From Sinorhizobium arboris LMG 14919 (GTDB lineage Bacteria > Pseudomonadota > Alphaproteobacteria > Rhizobiales > Rhizobiaceae), in assembly GCF_000427465.1 (NCBI RefSeq), contig NZ_ATYB01000014.1, forward strand, positions 829,570 through 893,569: DNA of 64,000 nt. Direction: 5' to 3'. Positions 1 to 9,663 of the stretch are shown piece after piece (positions within the stretch are counted from its first letter, which is position 1; each line of letters opens with the position of its first letter). The notes beneath the pieces were generated by a model that searched no databases, was not told where the DNA came from, and worked only from the letters and a program-made list of their open reading frames with translations. The translations under genes were made by a program, and so were the position numbers.

Positions 1-3000
1 GCCGCCGCGACGTCCACGATATCAGTGGCGCCGGTCAACGACGCGCCGGTTGCGGCCGACGACACCGTCGTCACCGACGAGGATGTCCCGGTCACCTTCG
101 ATCCCCGGCTCAACGATACGGATGTGGACGGCGATCCGCTGACGATCGGCGCGATCAACGGGCAGCCGATCGCATCCGGCGGCAGTGTGGCGGTTGAAAG
201 CGGAACGGTCACGCTCAATGCGAACGGCACGCTGACCTTCACGCCGAGTGCCAATTTCGTCGGCACGCCGAGCTTCACCTATACCGTGAACGACGGCGCG
301 GGCGGCACGGATACGGCCGTCGTTCTATTGACCGTCAACCCGGTGAACGACGCCCCCGTTGCCAACGACGATACTGCCTCGACGGTTGAGAACACACCCG
401 TCTCCGGCAACGTTCTTCACAACCTGGCCGGCCGCGACACGGACATCGACGGCGACACCCTGGTCGCCACCGCGGTGAACGGTTCCGGCGCGAATGTCGG
501 CCCCGGGGTAACCGGCTCCGGCGGCGGTACCTTCGTGATCGGCGCGGACGGAAACTTCACCTTCGACCCGGGAACGGACTTCGATGACCTCAAGGCCGGC
601 GAAACCCGCGCGACCAGTATCGAATATACCGTTTCCGACGGCAATGGCGGCACCGATACGGCGAGGCTGACGGTCGTCGTCGCCGGCGCCAACGATGCAC
701 CCACCGCAACGTCGCTTTCGCCGCGCAGCGACCCCGATGGTGCGGCGGTTTCCGTCGCGGCCGCGGACGCCTTCAGCGATGCGGACGGCGATCCGCTGAG
801 CTACGTCGTCACCGGCCTGCCGCCGGGGCTCAGCTACGACGCGAGCACCGGCCTGATCAGCGGATCGATCGACCGCGGCGCGTCCGGATCGACGGGAACC
901 AGCGTCTACAGCGTTACGGTCACGGCAAGCGACGGTAACGGCGGCACGGTTTCGCGCAGCTTCGACTGGACGGTCACGAACCCGCAACCGATTGCCCGCG
1001 ACGACGCCTTCACGATAGACGAAGACTCGCCGCTCGCCGGACGGGTGCTCGCCGACAACGGCTCCGGCGCCGACAGCGATCCCGACGGCGATCCGCTTGC
1101 GGTCTCACTGGTCTCGGGCCCTGGCAACGGCACGCTCGTGCTGAACGCCGACGGCACCTTCAGCTACACGCCGACAGACGATTTCCATGGCACCGACAGC
1201 TTCGTCTACCGGATCGACGACGGCAATGGCGGAAGCTCCACCGCGACGGTGAGCATCGTCGTCAACCCGGTCAATGACGTGCCCTCCGGGACCGACAGGA
1301 CCGTGACGATCGCCGAGGACGGGAGCTATGGCTTCAGCCTCGCCGACTTTGGTTTCAGCGACGCCGATACAGGCGATGCGCTGTCGAGCGTGACGATCAC
1401 GACGCTGCCATCCAACGGCGTGCTCACGCTGAACGGGACCACGGTCGGCGCCGGCCAGGTCGTCAGTGCGGCTGAAATCGCACTGCTCGTCTTCACCCCC
1501 GACTTGAACGAGAACGGCGCTGACTACGCCTTCTTCACTTTCCAGGTTGGGGACGGCAGCGCCGCCGACCCGACGCCCAACACCTTCACCTTCAATGTCG
1601 ATCCCGTGAACGACGCACCGGTCAACACCTTACCGGCGACCTTTGATGTAAAGGAGGATGCCGAGGTTCGTCTGACGGGCCTGTCGGTCTCCGATATCGA
1701 TGCGGCAAACGGCCCGATCAGCGTGACGCTTTCCGTCAGCTCCGGCAGCCTGTCGGCCTCGCCGGCGGGCGGCGTGACGGTCTCCGGATCGGGCACGGAC
1801 GCGATCGTGCTGCAGGGCACGCTCGCCGACATCAACGCCTATCTCGCCGGCGCTTCGGCACCCGTCTTCACACCGCTGCCGGACATGAGCGGCCCGGTCG
1901 CGCTGACGATGACGACGGACGACCGGGGCAACACCGGCTCCGGCGGCGCGTTGATCGATACGGACAATGCCGTGATCTTCGTCGCGCCGGTCAACGATGC
2001 GCCGGAGACGGGCAATGCCGCGCATAGGACGCCGGAAGACACGCCGGTTTCCGGCCGGGTCGTCGCGACCGATGTGGACGGCGATGCGCTGACCTTCAGC
2101 CTGACGAACGGTCCGGCCAACGGCACCGTGGTGGTCAATCCGGACGGGAGCTATCTCTATACGCCGGCACCCGACTTCAGCGGCGCCGATACGTTCGACA
2201 TCCGCGTCGACGACGGTCACGGCGGCACCGCGACGGCGACCGTGACGGTCACCGTCACCCCGGTCAACGATGCGCCGGTAGGCCGGGATACGACCGTCTC
2301 CACGACCGAGGACACGCCGGCAAGCGGAAAGCTGCCGCCGGTGACGGATGTCGACGGCGATCGGCTGACCTATGGCGAAGGTTCTCCGCCGAGCCACGGC
2401 ACCGTCACCATCGGCACGGACGGCAGCTATACCTACATACCGGATCCCGATTTCTCCGGAACCGACAGCTTCACCTATACCGTCACCGACGGGACGGAGA
2501 CGGTCACCTACACGGTCACCGTCACCGTCGAGGCCGTGAACGATGCGCCCGTCGGAGCGGACGGTGCCGGCGAGACGGAGAAGGACAGGCCGCTGACGGG
2601 CAACTTGCCGTCTGCGACCGACGTGGACGGGGACCCGCTGACCTACGGCATCGGAAGCCAGCCGGACCACGGCACGGTCGAGATCGAGCCCGACGGGACG
2701 TTCACCTATACCCCCGCGCCGGGCTTCGTCGGCAGCGACAGCTTCACCTACACCGTCAGCGACGGGACTGTGACGGTGACCTACACGATGGCAATTGCGG
2801 TGAGCGATGAAACCGAACCGCCGCTTCTCGAACGCGATCCGTCCGACGATCTTCCCTTCGACGACGGCGCCGCCCTGCCTCCGGTCGCGATTGCAGTCGA
2901 GGGCGCCGTGCTGGACTCGATCGATGAGGCGAGCGCCCTGAGCGCGCAAGGTGTCATTGAGACGGCCGTCAACGGCATGCAGGGGCTGAACAGCCTCGGC

Positions 3001-3540
3001 AGCCTCGGCACCAACGGCATCGTCGGCAACGTCGTGGAGCGGATGGCCGCTTGGACCAGCTTCGGCCAGCTTGACGACGCCGATATCATCCGCATGGAAG
3101 ACGTAGGATCGAGCGTCGCGGCGGCTGACGGGACCGGGGGCAGCGCCTGGTTCTCCGCCGACGCCTTCAAACGGGGGAACACGATCTACATCATGATTTC
3201 CGATGCACAGGCAAATGTCGACGAAATCCGCCTCATGCGTGCGGACGGGCGCGCCCTGCCCAACTGGCTCGCCATGACGCGCCAGGGCGTGGCCGTCGGC
3301 ACGCCGCCCGCGGGAATGCCGTCCATCGAGCTGCGCGTCCAGGCGAGCGTCGGCGACACGGTGCTGAGCGACACGTTCCGCGTCGATCTGCTGACGGCCA
3401 CCGTTCAGAATCATGTAGCCGAGCGGCGCGCGGATATTGGCGGCCCGCTGTTCTCGGATGCGCTGCAGACGGAGGCGACGCGTGCAAGCGGTGCGGCGGA
3501 GGACCTGGCAAGGGCATTGTCGCGAAGCTTCGAAGAATAA
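1..3540 (+). CDS. Large cadherin-like/VCBS-type repeat surface or secreted protein, 5' end outside window
   Basis: The frame is open from base 1, so only the last 1179 residues are seen and the real start lies upstream. At least eight modules of about 90-110 residues begin with a VNDAPV-type linker (near residues 12, 118, 430, 547, 669, 764, 858) and contain acidic DxDGDxL calcium-type motifs and GTxSFTYTVxDG strands, as in tandem-95/cadherin-like repeats. One module (about 235-325) has the LPPGLSYD...GSI pattern of dystroglycan-type cadherin (He_PIG) domains. The last 250 residues are non-repetitive but end in another such module (LPNWL...GTPPAG...DTFRVDL). Such proteins are usually exported adhesins or biofilm proteins. 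No RTX nonapeptides or anchor are seen in this portion. Confidence 0.9.
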   Translation, partial: AAATSTISVAPVNDAPVAADDTVVTDEDVPVTFDPRLNDTDVDGDPLTIGAINGQPIASGGSVAVESGTVTLNANGTLTFTPSANFVGTPSFTYTVNDGAGGTDTAVVLLTVNPVNDAPVANDDTASTVENTPVSGNVLHNLAGRDTDIDGDTLVATAVNGSGANVGPGVTGSGGGTFVIGADGNFTFDPGTDFDDLKAGETRATSIEYTVSDGNGGTDTARLTVVVAGANDAPTATSLSPRSDPDGAAVSVAAADAFSDADGDPLSYVVTGLPPGLSYDASTGLISGSIDRGASGSTGTSVYSVTVTASDGNGGTVSRSFDWTVTNPQPIARDDAFTIDEDSPLAGRVLADNGSGADSDPDGDPLAVSLVSGPGNGTLVLNADGTFSYTPTDDFHGTDSFVYRIDDGNGGSSTATVSIVVNPVNDVPSGTDRTVTIAEDGSYGFSLADFGFSDADTGDALSSVTITTLPSNGVLTLNGTTVGAGQVVSAAEIALLVFTPDLNENGADYAFFTFQVGDGSAADPTPNTFTFNVDPVNDAPVNTLPATFDVKEDAEVRLTGLSVSDIDAANGPISVTLSVSSGSLSASPAGGVTVSGSGTDAIVLQGTLADINAYLAGASAPVFTPLPDMSGPVALTMTTDDRGNTGSGGALIDTDNAVIFVAPVNDAPETGNAAHRTPEDTPVSGRVVATDVDGDALTFSLTNGPANGTVVVNPDGSYLYTPAPDFSGADTFDIRVDDGHGGTATATVTVTVTPVNDAPVGRDTTVSTTEDTPASGKLPPVTDVDGDRLTYGEGSPPSHGTVTIGTDGSYTYIPDPDFSGTDSFTYTVTDGTETVTYTVTVTVEAVNDAPVGADGAGETEKDRPLTGNLPSATDVDGDPLTYGIGSQPDHGTVEIEPDGTFTYTPAPGFVGSDSFTYTVSDGTVTVTYTMAIAVSDETEPPLLERDPSDDLPFDDGAALPPVAIAVEGAVLDSIDEASALSAQGVIETAVNGMQGLNSLGSLGTNGIVGNVVERMAAWTSFGQLDDADIIRMEDVGSSVAAADGTGGSAWFSADAFKRGNTIYIMISDAQANVDEIRLMRADGRALPNWLAMTRQGVAVGTPPAGMPSIELRVQASVGDTVLSDTFRVDLLTATVQNHVAERRADIGGPLFSDALQTEATRASGAAEDLARALSRSFEE

Positions 3541-4160
3541 GCGCTTCCAGGAGATGCGCTACGGCCCCCTTCCGGAACGCGCCGCCCCTGCAAGTCACGG
3601 CAGGGAAAAATTCCGAGCGGGATGCTGATCCGGGAGAACTGCGCGATCAATTCTCAGGGTCTCGCGCCGAGGGCAAGCGGCAGGACACGGTCCGCAGGGC
3701 CCGCCGAAGCGTCGTCTCCGGAATTGCCGTTCGTCTTATGGTTAGCGTTCGGTTGATTTCCGTGCGTCAATTTTTTGTAAAATTCGAGAAAAATGCCGTT
3801 TCCGCAAGGGGTGCGATGCTTAACGAAAACCCAAGTTTACCAAGTGTTTGAACTTTGTTTGCGTCAAATTAAGCATGGATTTTAAGCGGCCATTGAAGGG
3901 CGTCGGCTATATTCACATCCATAAGACGAGCGGCGAACAAGCCGACGACAACCGGAAAGCGACGCCGCAGAAGACGGCGCGATTTCCCGGACAGCCCGTC
4001 AAGAGGCTCGATGAAACAGGGACCAGGAATACCAGCTGAAGCCGGGCTCGCCCTACGGGCGGGCCGCTTCGGTGGGCCGGAGCAATTCCAGGAAAATTGC
4101 GTAGCGGTTTTCCGTCCGGAGTTGCGGAAATGCTAGAACGAAAAAGACAGGGACAAGAAA
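3541..4160. other. Intergenic region with a palindromic repeat, no convincing gene
   Basis: About 620 bases between the repeat-protein stop and the Sel1 protein. The middle (about 3740-3880) is AT-rich and probably holds a promoter. A 54-codon frame from ATG 3875 exists but has no ribosome binding site and resembles nothing known to me. The right end holds a palindromic repeat, listed separately. Confidence 0.6.
4079..4126 (+). repeat. Palindromic intergenic repeat, copy 1
   Basis: The unit reads GAGCAATTCCAGGAAAA then about 10 bases then TTTTCCGTCCGGAGTTG, so an inner AGGAAAA/TTTTCC stem sits inside an outer CAATTCC/GGAGTTG stem. A clearly related copy lies in reverse orientation at 62231-62277. 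From memory, similar sequences are scattered between genes in Sinorhizobium genomes. Confidence 0.6.
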
Positions 4161-4427
4161 ATGGCACTCTTTAACATTGAGATCGTTTCGGATGACGCCA
4201 TTGGCGGCGGCAACCGGGCCGACGCTTTGTGCGCGATGGGTCTTGCCTATGCGACCGGCCGCGGCAGGCCCGTCGACCTGGTGGCCGCGCATAAGTGGCT
4301 GAATATCGCCGCCATCAGGGGTTCGGACCGTGCCGCCGACCTGCGTGCCAGCCTCGCGGCCACGATGAGCAAGACGGACCTCGCCGCCGCGCTGCGCGCG
4401 GCACGCGAATGGATGACGATGCACTGA
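4161..4427 (+). CDS. Small Sel1-repeat (SEL1/TPR-like) protein
   Basis: 88 residues with one clear Sel1-like repeat at about 22-53 (ALCAMGLAYATGRG then DLVAAHKWLNIAA), the helix-turn-helix scaffold used for protein-protein contacts. There is no signal peptide or membrane segment, so it should be cytoplasmic. A purine-rich GGGACAAG stretch precedes the ATG at a suitable distance. It is monocistronic, convergent with the aminotransferase gene 30 bases downstream. Partner and function are unknown. Confidence 0.75.
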   Translation: MALFNIEIVSDDAIGGGNRADALCAMGLAYATGRGRPVDLVAAHKWLNIAAIRGSDRAADLRASLAATMSKTDLAAALRAAREWMTMH

Positions 4428-4457
4428 TGCGTGGCTGAAGATGCGGCGGCCGCCGGT

Positions 4458-5579
4458 TCAGGCGGCAGCCAAACTCCTGATCACCTCCGGAAACGCGGCC
4501 GCAAGAAGCTCCATTTCCGCATCGGGCGCGGTGCTGATACGGATGCAGCGGTTAAGCGGCGCGACGCCGGGCATGCGGATGAAGATCCCGTGATCGCTCA
4601 TCAGCCGATCAACGATCGACCGTGCGTAGATTGCATCCTTTCCGCAATCGACAGCCACGAAATTCGTGGCCGAGGGAAGGGGGACGAGCCCGCTATCGGC
4701 GGCAATGCGACCGATTCTTTGCCGTGAGTTCGCGATTTTGAGCGTGACTTCCTTCAGATAAGCCTGATCGGCCAAAGCGGCTATTGCTGCTGCCACGCCG
4801 ATGCGGCTCATACCGAAATGATTGCGGATCTTGTCGAAGGCCTGAGCGGTCCCCGGCGTCGACAGCGTATAGCCGATGCGCGCGCCTGCCAGGCCGTAGG
4901 CCTTTGAAAAGGTGCGCGTGCGAATGACGTTGGGCTTGTCGATAAGGCTTTCGATCGGCGGGAGCGCCTCCCGCGGCGCCGTTTCGCAATAGGCTTCGTC
5001 GAGCACGAGGAGCGTCGTTTCCGGCAAGGCCTCCGCAAAGGCGACGACACGCTCGGCCGGCCACCAGCTTCCCATCGGATTGTCGGGATTGGCCAGATAG
5101 ACGAGCGGCGCATTCTCACGATTCACGGCGGCGAGCAGTCCTTCGAGATCTTCCCGGTCGTCGGCATAGGGTACCGTGACCAGCTGCCCGCCATGACCCG
5201 CGACATGATAGTTGAAGGTCGGATAGCCTCCGAGAGAAGTCACGACCGGCGCCCCGGCCTCCACGACGAGCCGCACGATCTGTCCGAGAAGGCCGTCGAT
5301 GCCCTCTCCGATGGCGATATTGGCGGGAGAGGTGCCGAGATGGCCGGCAAGCGCCTGCTTCAGGTCGTGATTCTCGGGATCGGCATATTTCCAGGTTTCG
5401 TCCGCCGCCTGCCGGATGGCCAGCAACACGGATGGTGCCGGACCGAATCCGCTCTCATTGGCGCCGATGCGCGCTGCGATCCGGCGGCCGCGCTGACGCT
5501 CGAGGGCTTCCGGGCCGACGAAGGGGACGGTGGCCGGCAGGGATTGGATGAGTGGCGTGAAACGTGAGAATGCGGACAT
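4458..5579 (-). CDS. Histidinol-phosphate aminotransferase-like PLP aminotransferase
   Basis: 373 residues with the fold-type I aminotransferase layout. The PLP lysine lies in SKAYGLAGARIGY (about residue 222), with upstream NPDNPMG (about 166) and LDEAYCE (about 193) and a C-terminal arginine motif NRCIRIS. The family transfers an amino group from glutamate to histidinol phosphate or aromatic 2-oxo acids. Rhizobia carry several hisC paralogues and no other his gene is nearby, so this may be a secondary copy with another substrate. The ATG at 5579 is the first in frame; the ribosome binding site is weak. Confidence 0.85.
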   Translation of the reverse strand: MSAFSRFTPLIQSLPATVPFVGPEALERQRGRRIAARIGANESGFGPAPSVLLAIRQAADETWKYADPENHDLKQALAGHLGTSPANIAIGEGIDGLLGQIVRLVVEAGAPVVTSLGGYPTFNYHVAGHGGQLVTVPYADDREDLEGLLAAVNRENAPLVYLANPDNPMGSWWPAERVVAFAEALPETTLLVLDEAYCETAPREALPPIESLIDKPNVIRTRTFSKAYGLAGARIGYTLSTPGTAQAFDKIRNHFGMSRIGVAAAIAALADQAYLKEVTLKIANSRQRIGRIAADSGLVPLPSATNFVAVDCGKDAIYARSIVDRLMSDHGIFIRMPGVAPLNRCIRISTAPDAEMELLAAAFPEVIRSLAAA

Positions 5580-5841
5580 GTTGAAAAATCGTGCTCCGTT
5601 CGCAAATGCCGGCGGAACTTATCGCATAAGAAGGGAAAGCGGAATCGATTAGGGCCAAGGAATCGCCGGAAGACGTGCGTCCGGGGCCGGCGTTTCTTCC
5701 CCAAGTTCGTCCAGCACGGCACGACTTCCTATATCCCGGTCGGGTGCGATCGCCCCGAAGCGGACGAAAATCGGATGATTTCCTGAAATCCGACAAAAAA
5801 ATCTTGCATTGGAAACGCGGTGACACTAGTCAGGCGCTAAC

Positions 5842-5931
5842 GGAGAGGTGGCCGAGTGGTCGAAGGCGCTCCCCTGCTAAGGGAGTATACCGGAAACGGT
5901 ATCGAGGGTTCGAATCCCTTCTTCTCCGCCA
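5842..5931 (+). tRNA. tRNA-Ser(GCT)
   Basis: 90 nt including an encoded CCA. The acceptor stem GGAGAGG (5842-5848) pairs with CTTCTCC (5921-5927), with discriminator G5928. The anticodon stem CTCCC/GGGAG encloses loop CTGCTAA with anticodon GCT at 5876-5878, which reads AGC/AGU. A long variable arm (TATACCGGAAACGGTATC) is typical of serine tRNAs, and the T loop reads GGTTCGAATCC. Such tRNA genes are common integration targets. Confidence 0.97.
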
Positions 5932-7225
5932 TTTTCCTTCTGTCCGACCCGGACACATAGGTAACACTTCGTACCTAAGACATGGGCGACGACCGCGTGG
6001 CGCAGGGTTGTCGATGTTTGCGGACATATCCGCGTTGCATGTGATTTCCTCCCAATCGGCGGAGCCATCACGTCCATTGGCGATCGGTCCAGCCGCAAGT
6101 CGCCCGTTCCCCCGTGGTCTCCGCTCAACCAGGCCGGTCCGGCTTGCCTGAACGCATTGCCGCAGTTGTCCTGCCTGGTGCGACTATCGGCAACGTTTCA
6201 ACCTCGGCTCGCGACTCGGAGTGCAAAGTGTCCGTGTCGACTTCGCTGTCTCAGCTTGGATCGCGAAAGTGACTGTCGCGTTCGCTCCATCCGCCAAGGA
6301 CGACAGGCGGCCGCAATCGGCTTCAGCGGCCGGAGGCTGCCGCGAATAACCTCCTACGGGTTCACCGATCTCGTTCTCGGGAGTAAAGCAGCCGCATAAG
6401 ACCGGTCGACACGCTGCTTAGGACTGCTTTCCGGACGTAAGTTCATCTCGAAATATACCTTGGTTTATCTAGGACGTCTTGGGACTTGCAAAGTTCTTTC
6501 ACACTGTCTTTCCATATCGATCGATTTCGATGCGAGATGAATGGTCCATTGTCGGGGAGGCAATCAGATGGAGCATAAAAATGAGGCAAGTTGAGGCGCC
6601 TGAGTGAGGCGCCTTATACTTCAGCCTATTACCGGAAGTCCGGGAGAAGTCGGCCGACGTTCGATGGCGAGCATTCGGGAACTTGCTCGGCGCGAAGGTG
6701 ATAAGTGGTGGCGCCCAAGTTGGCGGGAAAACCTCGAGGATGCTGCCCTGATCCACGTTCGGTCCGGTATATCAAAGGGGGCGGTCAATGGCCTGAGGTC
6801 GCAACTTTGCGTGACCTGATGCAGCGAGGGCTAATCGAGGGCTGCCCCCTTTTCGAGCGCGTTTGTTTGCATCCTGCCAATATGTGCCTCTGAACGCCTG
6901 CAGAGGGGGTTTTACACTGGTGCGCTGAAATGCGACCTATATGCAATTGTCGCTGGCCCCGATCCGACGGCCTTTGCACAGGTGACCCGAACCTGTCCGC
7001 CTGCCGTCGGCAGGAGTCCTTGCCGACTCGCGAATCTCTGTGTGCTGATTCTGCCCAGAATCGCCCGAGGTGCACCTGGACTACGACGTGACGGCGCATA
7101 AAAGGACCAGACTCGCGGGAGGCTCTTGCCGGGTTTTCACCCCGTTTCGGGCCATTTTCTGCCCCTTTCCGAAACAGATGGCAGGGCGATGCCTCGCGCT
7201 AACCCCTCGTTGCTAAAGGATTTTC

Positions 7226-7240
7226 TTAACGCTTTGTTAA
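7226..7240 (+). promoter_or_regulatory. CtrA-like box upstream of first porin gene
   Basis: TTAACGCTTTGTTAA matches the full CtrA consensus TTAA-N7-TTAA and is also an inverted repeat (TTAAC/GTTAA). It lies about 240 bases before the ropA start codon. CtrA is the essential cell-cycle regulator of Alphaproteobacteria. Binding is inferred from sequence only. Confidence 0.4.
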
Positions 7241-7465
7241 TTCCCTCGGGCCGTCTGGGGCGATTTTGTGTCGTTTCAGCAACAGGGATCAGGGAAGGGC
7301 AGGGCAAAGGAGTCGATCTGGTAAGTTGGTCGTTGCGCGCCCCACCCGGTTTTGTATTTTCAACTCCGGAAGCAAGGGCGGTTGATCGTCCGACTTCTTG
7401 AACGTTGGGGATGGGGCAGGGAACGCTGTCCTTCAGCAAAAAAACCCAGACCCGTTTGAAACTTT

Positions 7466-7478
7466 TGACTGGAGGTCA
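7466..7478 (+). promoter_or_regulatory. Ribosome binding site in a small hairpin before ropA1
   Basis: TGAC-TGGAG-GTCA puts most of the GGAGG Shine-Dalgarno in the loop of a 4-bp stem, just upstream of ATG 7482. The same block (ACTGGAGGTCAGAAATGAA) precedes the other porin gene. It fixes the start codon and could modulate translation. Confidence 0.45.
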
Positions 7479-7481
7479 GAA

Positions 7482-8501
7482 ATGAACATCAAGAGCCTTC
7501 TTCTCGGCTCCGCTGCTGCTCTCGCAGCAGTTTCCGGCGCCCAGGCTGCCGACGCCATCGTCGCTGCCGAGCCGGAGCCCATGGAATACGTCCGCGTCTG
7601 CGACGCTTTCGGCACGGGCTACTTCTACATCCCGGGCACGGAAACCTGCCTCAAGCTCAGCGGCTTCATCCGCGTTCAGGGCTCGTTCAGCCGTGACGCT
7701 GTTACCAGCCGTGACGACAACGGCGGCACGTCCGATTGGGATATGTTCTCCCGCGCTTACATCGCGTTTGACGCCAAGAGCGACACCGAGTTCGGCACGC
7801 TCACCGGCTTCTTCGCCGCTGAGTTCAACGCCGACAACGACACCGACGACGGCGACAGCTTCATCGACGTCGACGAAGCCTACATCCAGCTCGGCGGCTT
7901 CAAGGCCGGCTTCTTCTACAGCTGGTGGGATAAGGGTCTGAACGGCGAAACCGACACGCTCGGCAACTTCACCGAATTCAACTCGCTCGCTTACATCTAT
8001 GATGGCGGCACCTTCCAGGCCGGTATCTCGGTCGACGAACTCGAAGGCGCAACGACGAAGGACAACGGTGTCGGCGTTACCGGTATCGTCTCCGCTACGC
8101 TCGGCGGCGTTGCTTTCGACTTGCTCGGCAGCTTCGACACCGAAGCCGAAGAAGGCGCGATCCGCGCCCTGCTCTCCGCAGACCTCGGCCCGGGCACGTT
8201 CCAGCTCGCTGGTATCTGGGCATCCGAAACGAACGCCTACTGGGATGCTTCCGAGTGGACCGTTGCAGCGTCCTACCGCTTCAACGTGAACGACAAGTTC
8301 GCCATCACCCCCGGCGCTCAGTACTTCGGTAACGTGAACGAGAACAACAACTTCGGCAACGACGATGCATGGCGCGTTGGTATCACGACCGACTACCAGA
8401 TCACCGAAGGTCTCGCTACCCGCTTCACGATCAACTATGAAGATCAGGACAACGGCGACGAAGAAGTCTTCGGCTTCCTCCGCCTGCAGCGTGACTTCTA
8501 A
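7482..8501 (+). CDS. ropA1: RopA-type outer-membrane porin
   Basis: 339 residues of the alphaproteobacterial porin_2 family, a beta-barrel diffusion channel. A signal peptide ends at AQA-AD (residue 22). The mature N terminus carries VRVCDAFGTGYFYIPGTETCLK with the conserved cysteine pair, the middle FFYSWWDKGLNGETD, and the C terminus ends with the barrel-assembly signal LRLQRDF. GGAGG six bases before ATG 7482 sets the start; an upstream in-frame extension lacks such a site. Its first about 190 bases are about 90 percent identical to the gene at 9718-10761, which lies in opposite orientation. Numbering of the paralogues follows S. meliloti and is tentative. Confidence 0.9.
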   Translation: MNIKSLLLGSAAALAAVSGAQAADAIVAAEPEPMEYVRVCDAFGTGYFYIPGTETCLKLSGFIRVQGSFSRDAVTSRDDNGGTSDWDMFSRAYIAFDAKSDTEFGTLTGFFAAEFNADNDTDDGDSFIDVDEAYIQLGGFKAGFFYSWWDKGLNGETDTLGNFTEFNSLAYIYDGGTFQAGISVDELEGATTKDNGVGVTGIVSATLGGVAFDLLGSFDTEAEEGAIRALLSADLGPGTFQLAGIWASETNAYWDASEWTVAASYRFNVNDKFAITPGAQYFGNVNENNNFGNDDAWRVGITTDYQITEGLATRFTINYEDQDNGDEEVFGFLRLQRDF

Positions 8502-8528
8502 TCTGACCTGACCTCGGTCAGTGGAAGG

Positions 8529-8561
8529 AAAGCCCGGCTCAAAGCCGGGCTTTCTCTTTTT
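8529..8561 (+). terminator. Rho-independent terminator of ropA1
   Basis: A 10-bp stem AAAGCCCGGC/GCCGGGCTTT with loop TCAAA, followed by CTCTTTTT, begins 28 bases after the stop codon. Confidence 0.9.
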
Positions 8562-8609
8562 GGACTATTGCCAGGGGGGCAGCGCGCCGCTGCCGGCGCT
8601 TATGCGCCA

Positions 8610-9542
8610 TTACTTGAGATGGCGCTCGAGTACAGGCACGCACATATCGAGGTCATGGGAGGCCAGATGCGCGTAGCGCATCGTCATCTCGAGCGTCTGG
8701 TGGCCGAGCCACATCTGAACCCGTCTGAGATCGATTCCGCCTCTGACCAGGCGTGAGGCGCAGGTGTGCCGCAGAATGTGGGGAACGAGATCGTCTTCGT
8801 TGCCGAGGCCCGCATCCACTTTAGCGGCGTTCCAGACAGCGCGGTATTTTTGCTGATCGATTCTGGAAAAGGGACCGGGGGACCTGTCCGCGACGCGTTT
8901 CAATGCGTCTTTTGCTCTCACGGTAAGCGGAACTGTGCGGCTGCGGCCCGATTTCGTGACCCAGAATGTCGCCCGGCCCTCGTGAACATCATTCCATTTG
9001 AGGGCGACGGCTTCGCCCAGCCGAGCACCGGTATCCACCAGAAATATCGAGAGGTACAGATAGAGTTCCGATCGGCTGGCGATTTCGCGGAACAGGACCT
9101 CTTCTTCTTCGGCCTCCAGGAAGCGCAGGCGCCCCGCCTTCTCCTTTTGGCGTTTGAATTCCGGCAGATTGTGGATGTCCCCCATCTTGTACGCTTTCCG
9201 CAGCAACTTCCCCAGCGCCGCCATCTTCCTGTTGATGGTCGCGTTGCTGTTGCCGCGCTTGCGTAGCGCCCCTATGAGGCCGTCGAGCAGTTCCTGCGAG
9301 AAGGCGGAGAAACGGGCACCGAGCAAGATCTCGTCGAGCTCTCCGATGAAGGCCTTCACATTGTATTTGTGCTTGCCTTCGTCCCACAGGATGTCGGCAT
9401 AGCGCTGAAGCAACTCGGCAAGCGTGGCCTCCTTTACCACGCCGATCGGCCCTTGCCGGCCGAAAGTATAGTTGACCTCATATCCCGAACCCATGTCCGG
9501 GAAACCGAGATCATTTACCCGTTTTTCAGCGTCCGACGTCAC
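8610..9542 (-). CDS. Tyrosine recombinase/integrase located between two porin genes
   Basis: 310 residues. The N-terminal half is a SAM-like core-binding domain (ATINRKMAALGKLL). The catalytic domain has all active-site residues: Arg in GARLGEAVALKW, Lys in VTKSGRSRTVPL, HILRH (H-x-x-R), WLGH, and the nucleophilic Tyr in MRYAH near the end. GTG at 9542 is preferred because AAGGAAA precedes it; the longer frame to TTG 9677 would run through a hairpin. It stands alone without excisionase or cargo. It may be a fixed integrase from an eroded element or a recombinase with a local role. No att repeat was found by eye. Confidence 0.85.
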   Translation of the reverse strand: MTSDAEKRVNDLGFPDMGSGYEVNYTFGRQGPIGVVKEATLAELLQRYADILWDEGKHKYNVKAFIGELDEILLGARFSAFSQELLDGLIGALRKRGNSNATINRKMAALGKLLRKAYKMGDIHNLPEFKRQKEKAGRLRFLEAEEEEVLFREIASRSELYLYLSIFLVDTGARLGEAVALKWNDVHEGRATFWVTKSGRSRTVPLTVRAKDALKRVADRSPGPFSRIDQQKYRAVWNAAKVDAGLGNEDDLVPHILRHTCASRLVRGGIDLRRVQMWLGHQTLEMTMRYAHLASHDLDMCVPVLERHLK

Positions 9543-9663
9543 GTTTGCCGTTTCCTTCCCATTCTCCGTGAACGAGCCAAGAAACCACTGGCGATGAAAC
9601 CAGTGCTTATAGTCAAACAATCTCAACGCCTTTACGGCGCGTTTTGCGTTGCAGTACAGCAAC

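Larger units (their letters stand above)
5932..7481. other. Gene-poor 1.5-kb region between tRNA-Ser and the first porin gene
   Basis: No frame here has a good start, ribosome binding site and recognisable protein. The first 100 bases, just 3' of the tRNA, contain ACATAGGTAACA...GTACCTAAGACATGG, which I associate from memory with ends of rhizobial insertion elements; this could not be checked. The last 250 bases are the probable promoter and leader of the porin gene and include a CtrA-like box. The region looks like decayed mobile or accessory DNA. Confidence 0.5.

Noticed and set aside
1630..3414. 594-codon open frame antisense to the repeat protein
   Set aside because: It mirrors the strongly biased, repetitive codons of the sense gene and encodes only Arg/Gly/Asp-rich shadow sequence.
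1..3540. CRISPR-like repeats from the periodic sequence
   Set aside because: The periodicity is about 300 bases, in frame and protein-level; no 25-40 base direct repeats with spacers occur anywhere in the window.
3875..4039. 54-codon frame MDFKRPLKGV... upstream of the Sel1 gene
   Set aside because: No ribosome binding site and no recognisable sequence; overlaps nothing but lacks support.
5675..6151. 158-codon frame covering tRNA-Ser
   Set aside because: It runs through a complete tRNA gene; the RRDSNPRY-type peptide on the other strand is the usual tRNA artefact.
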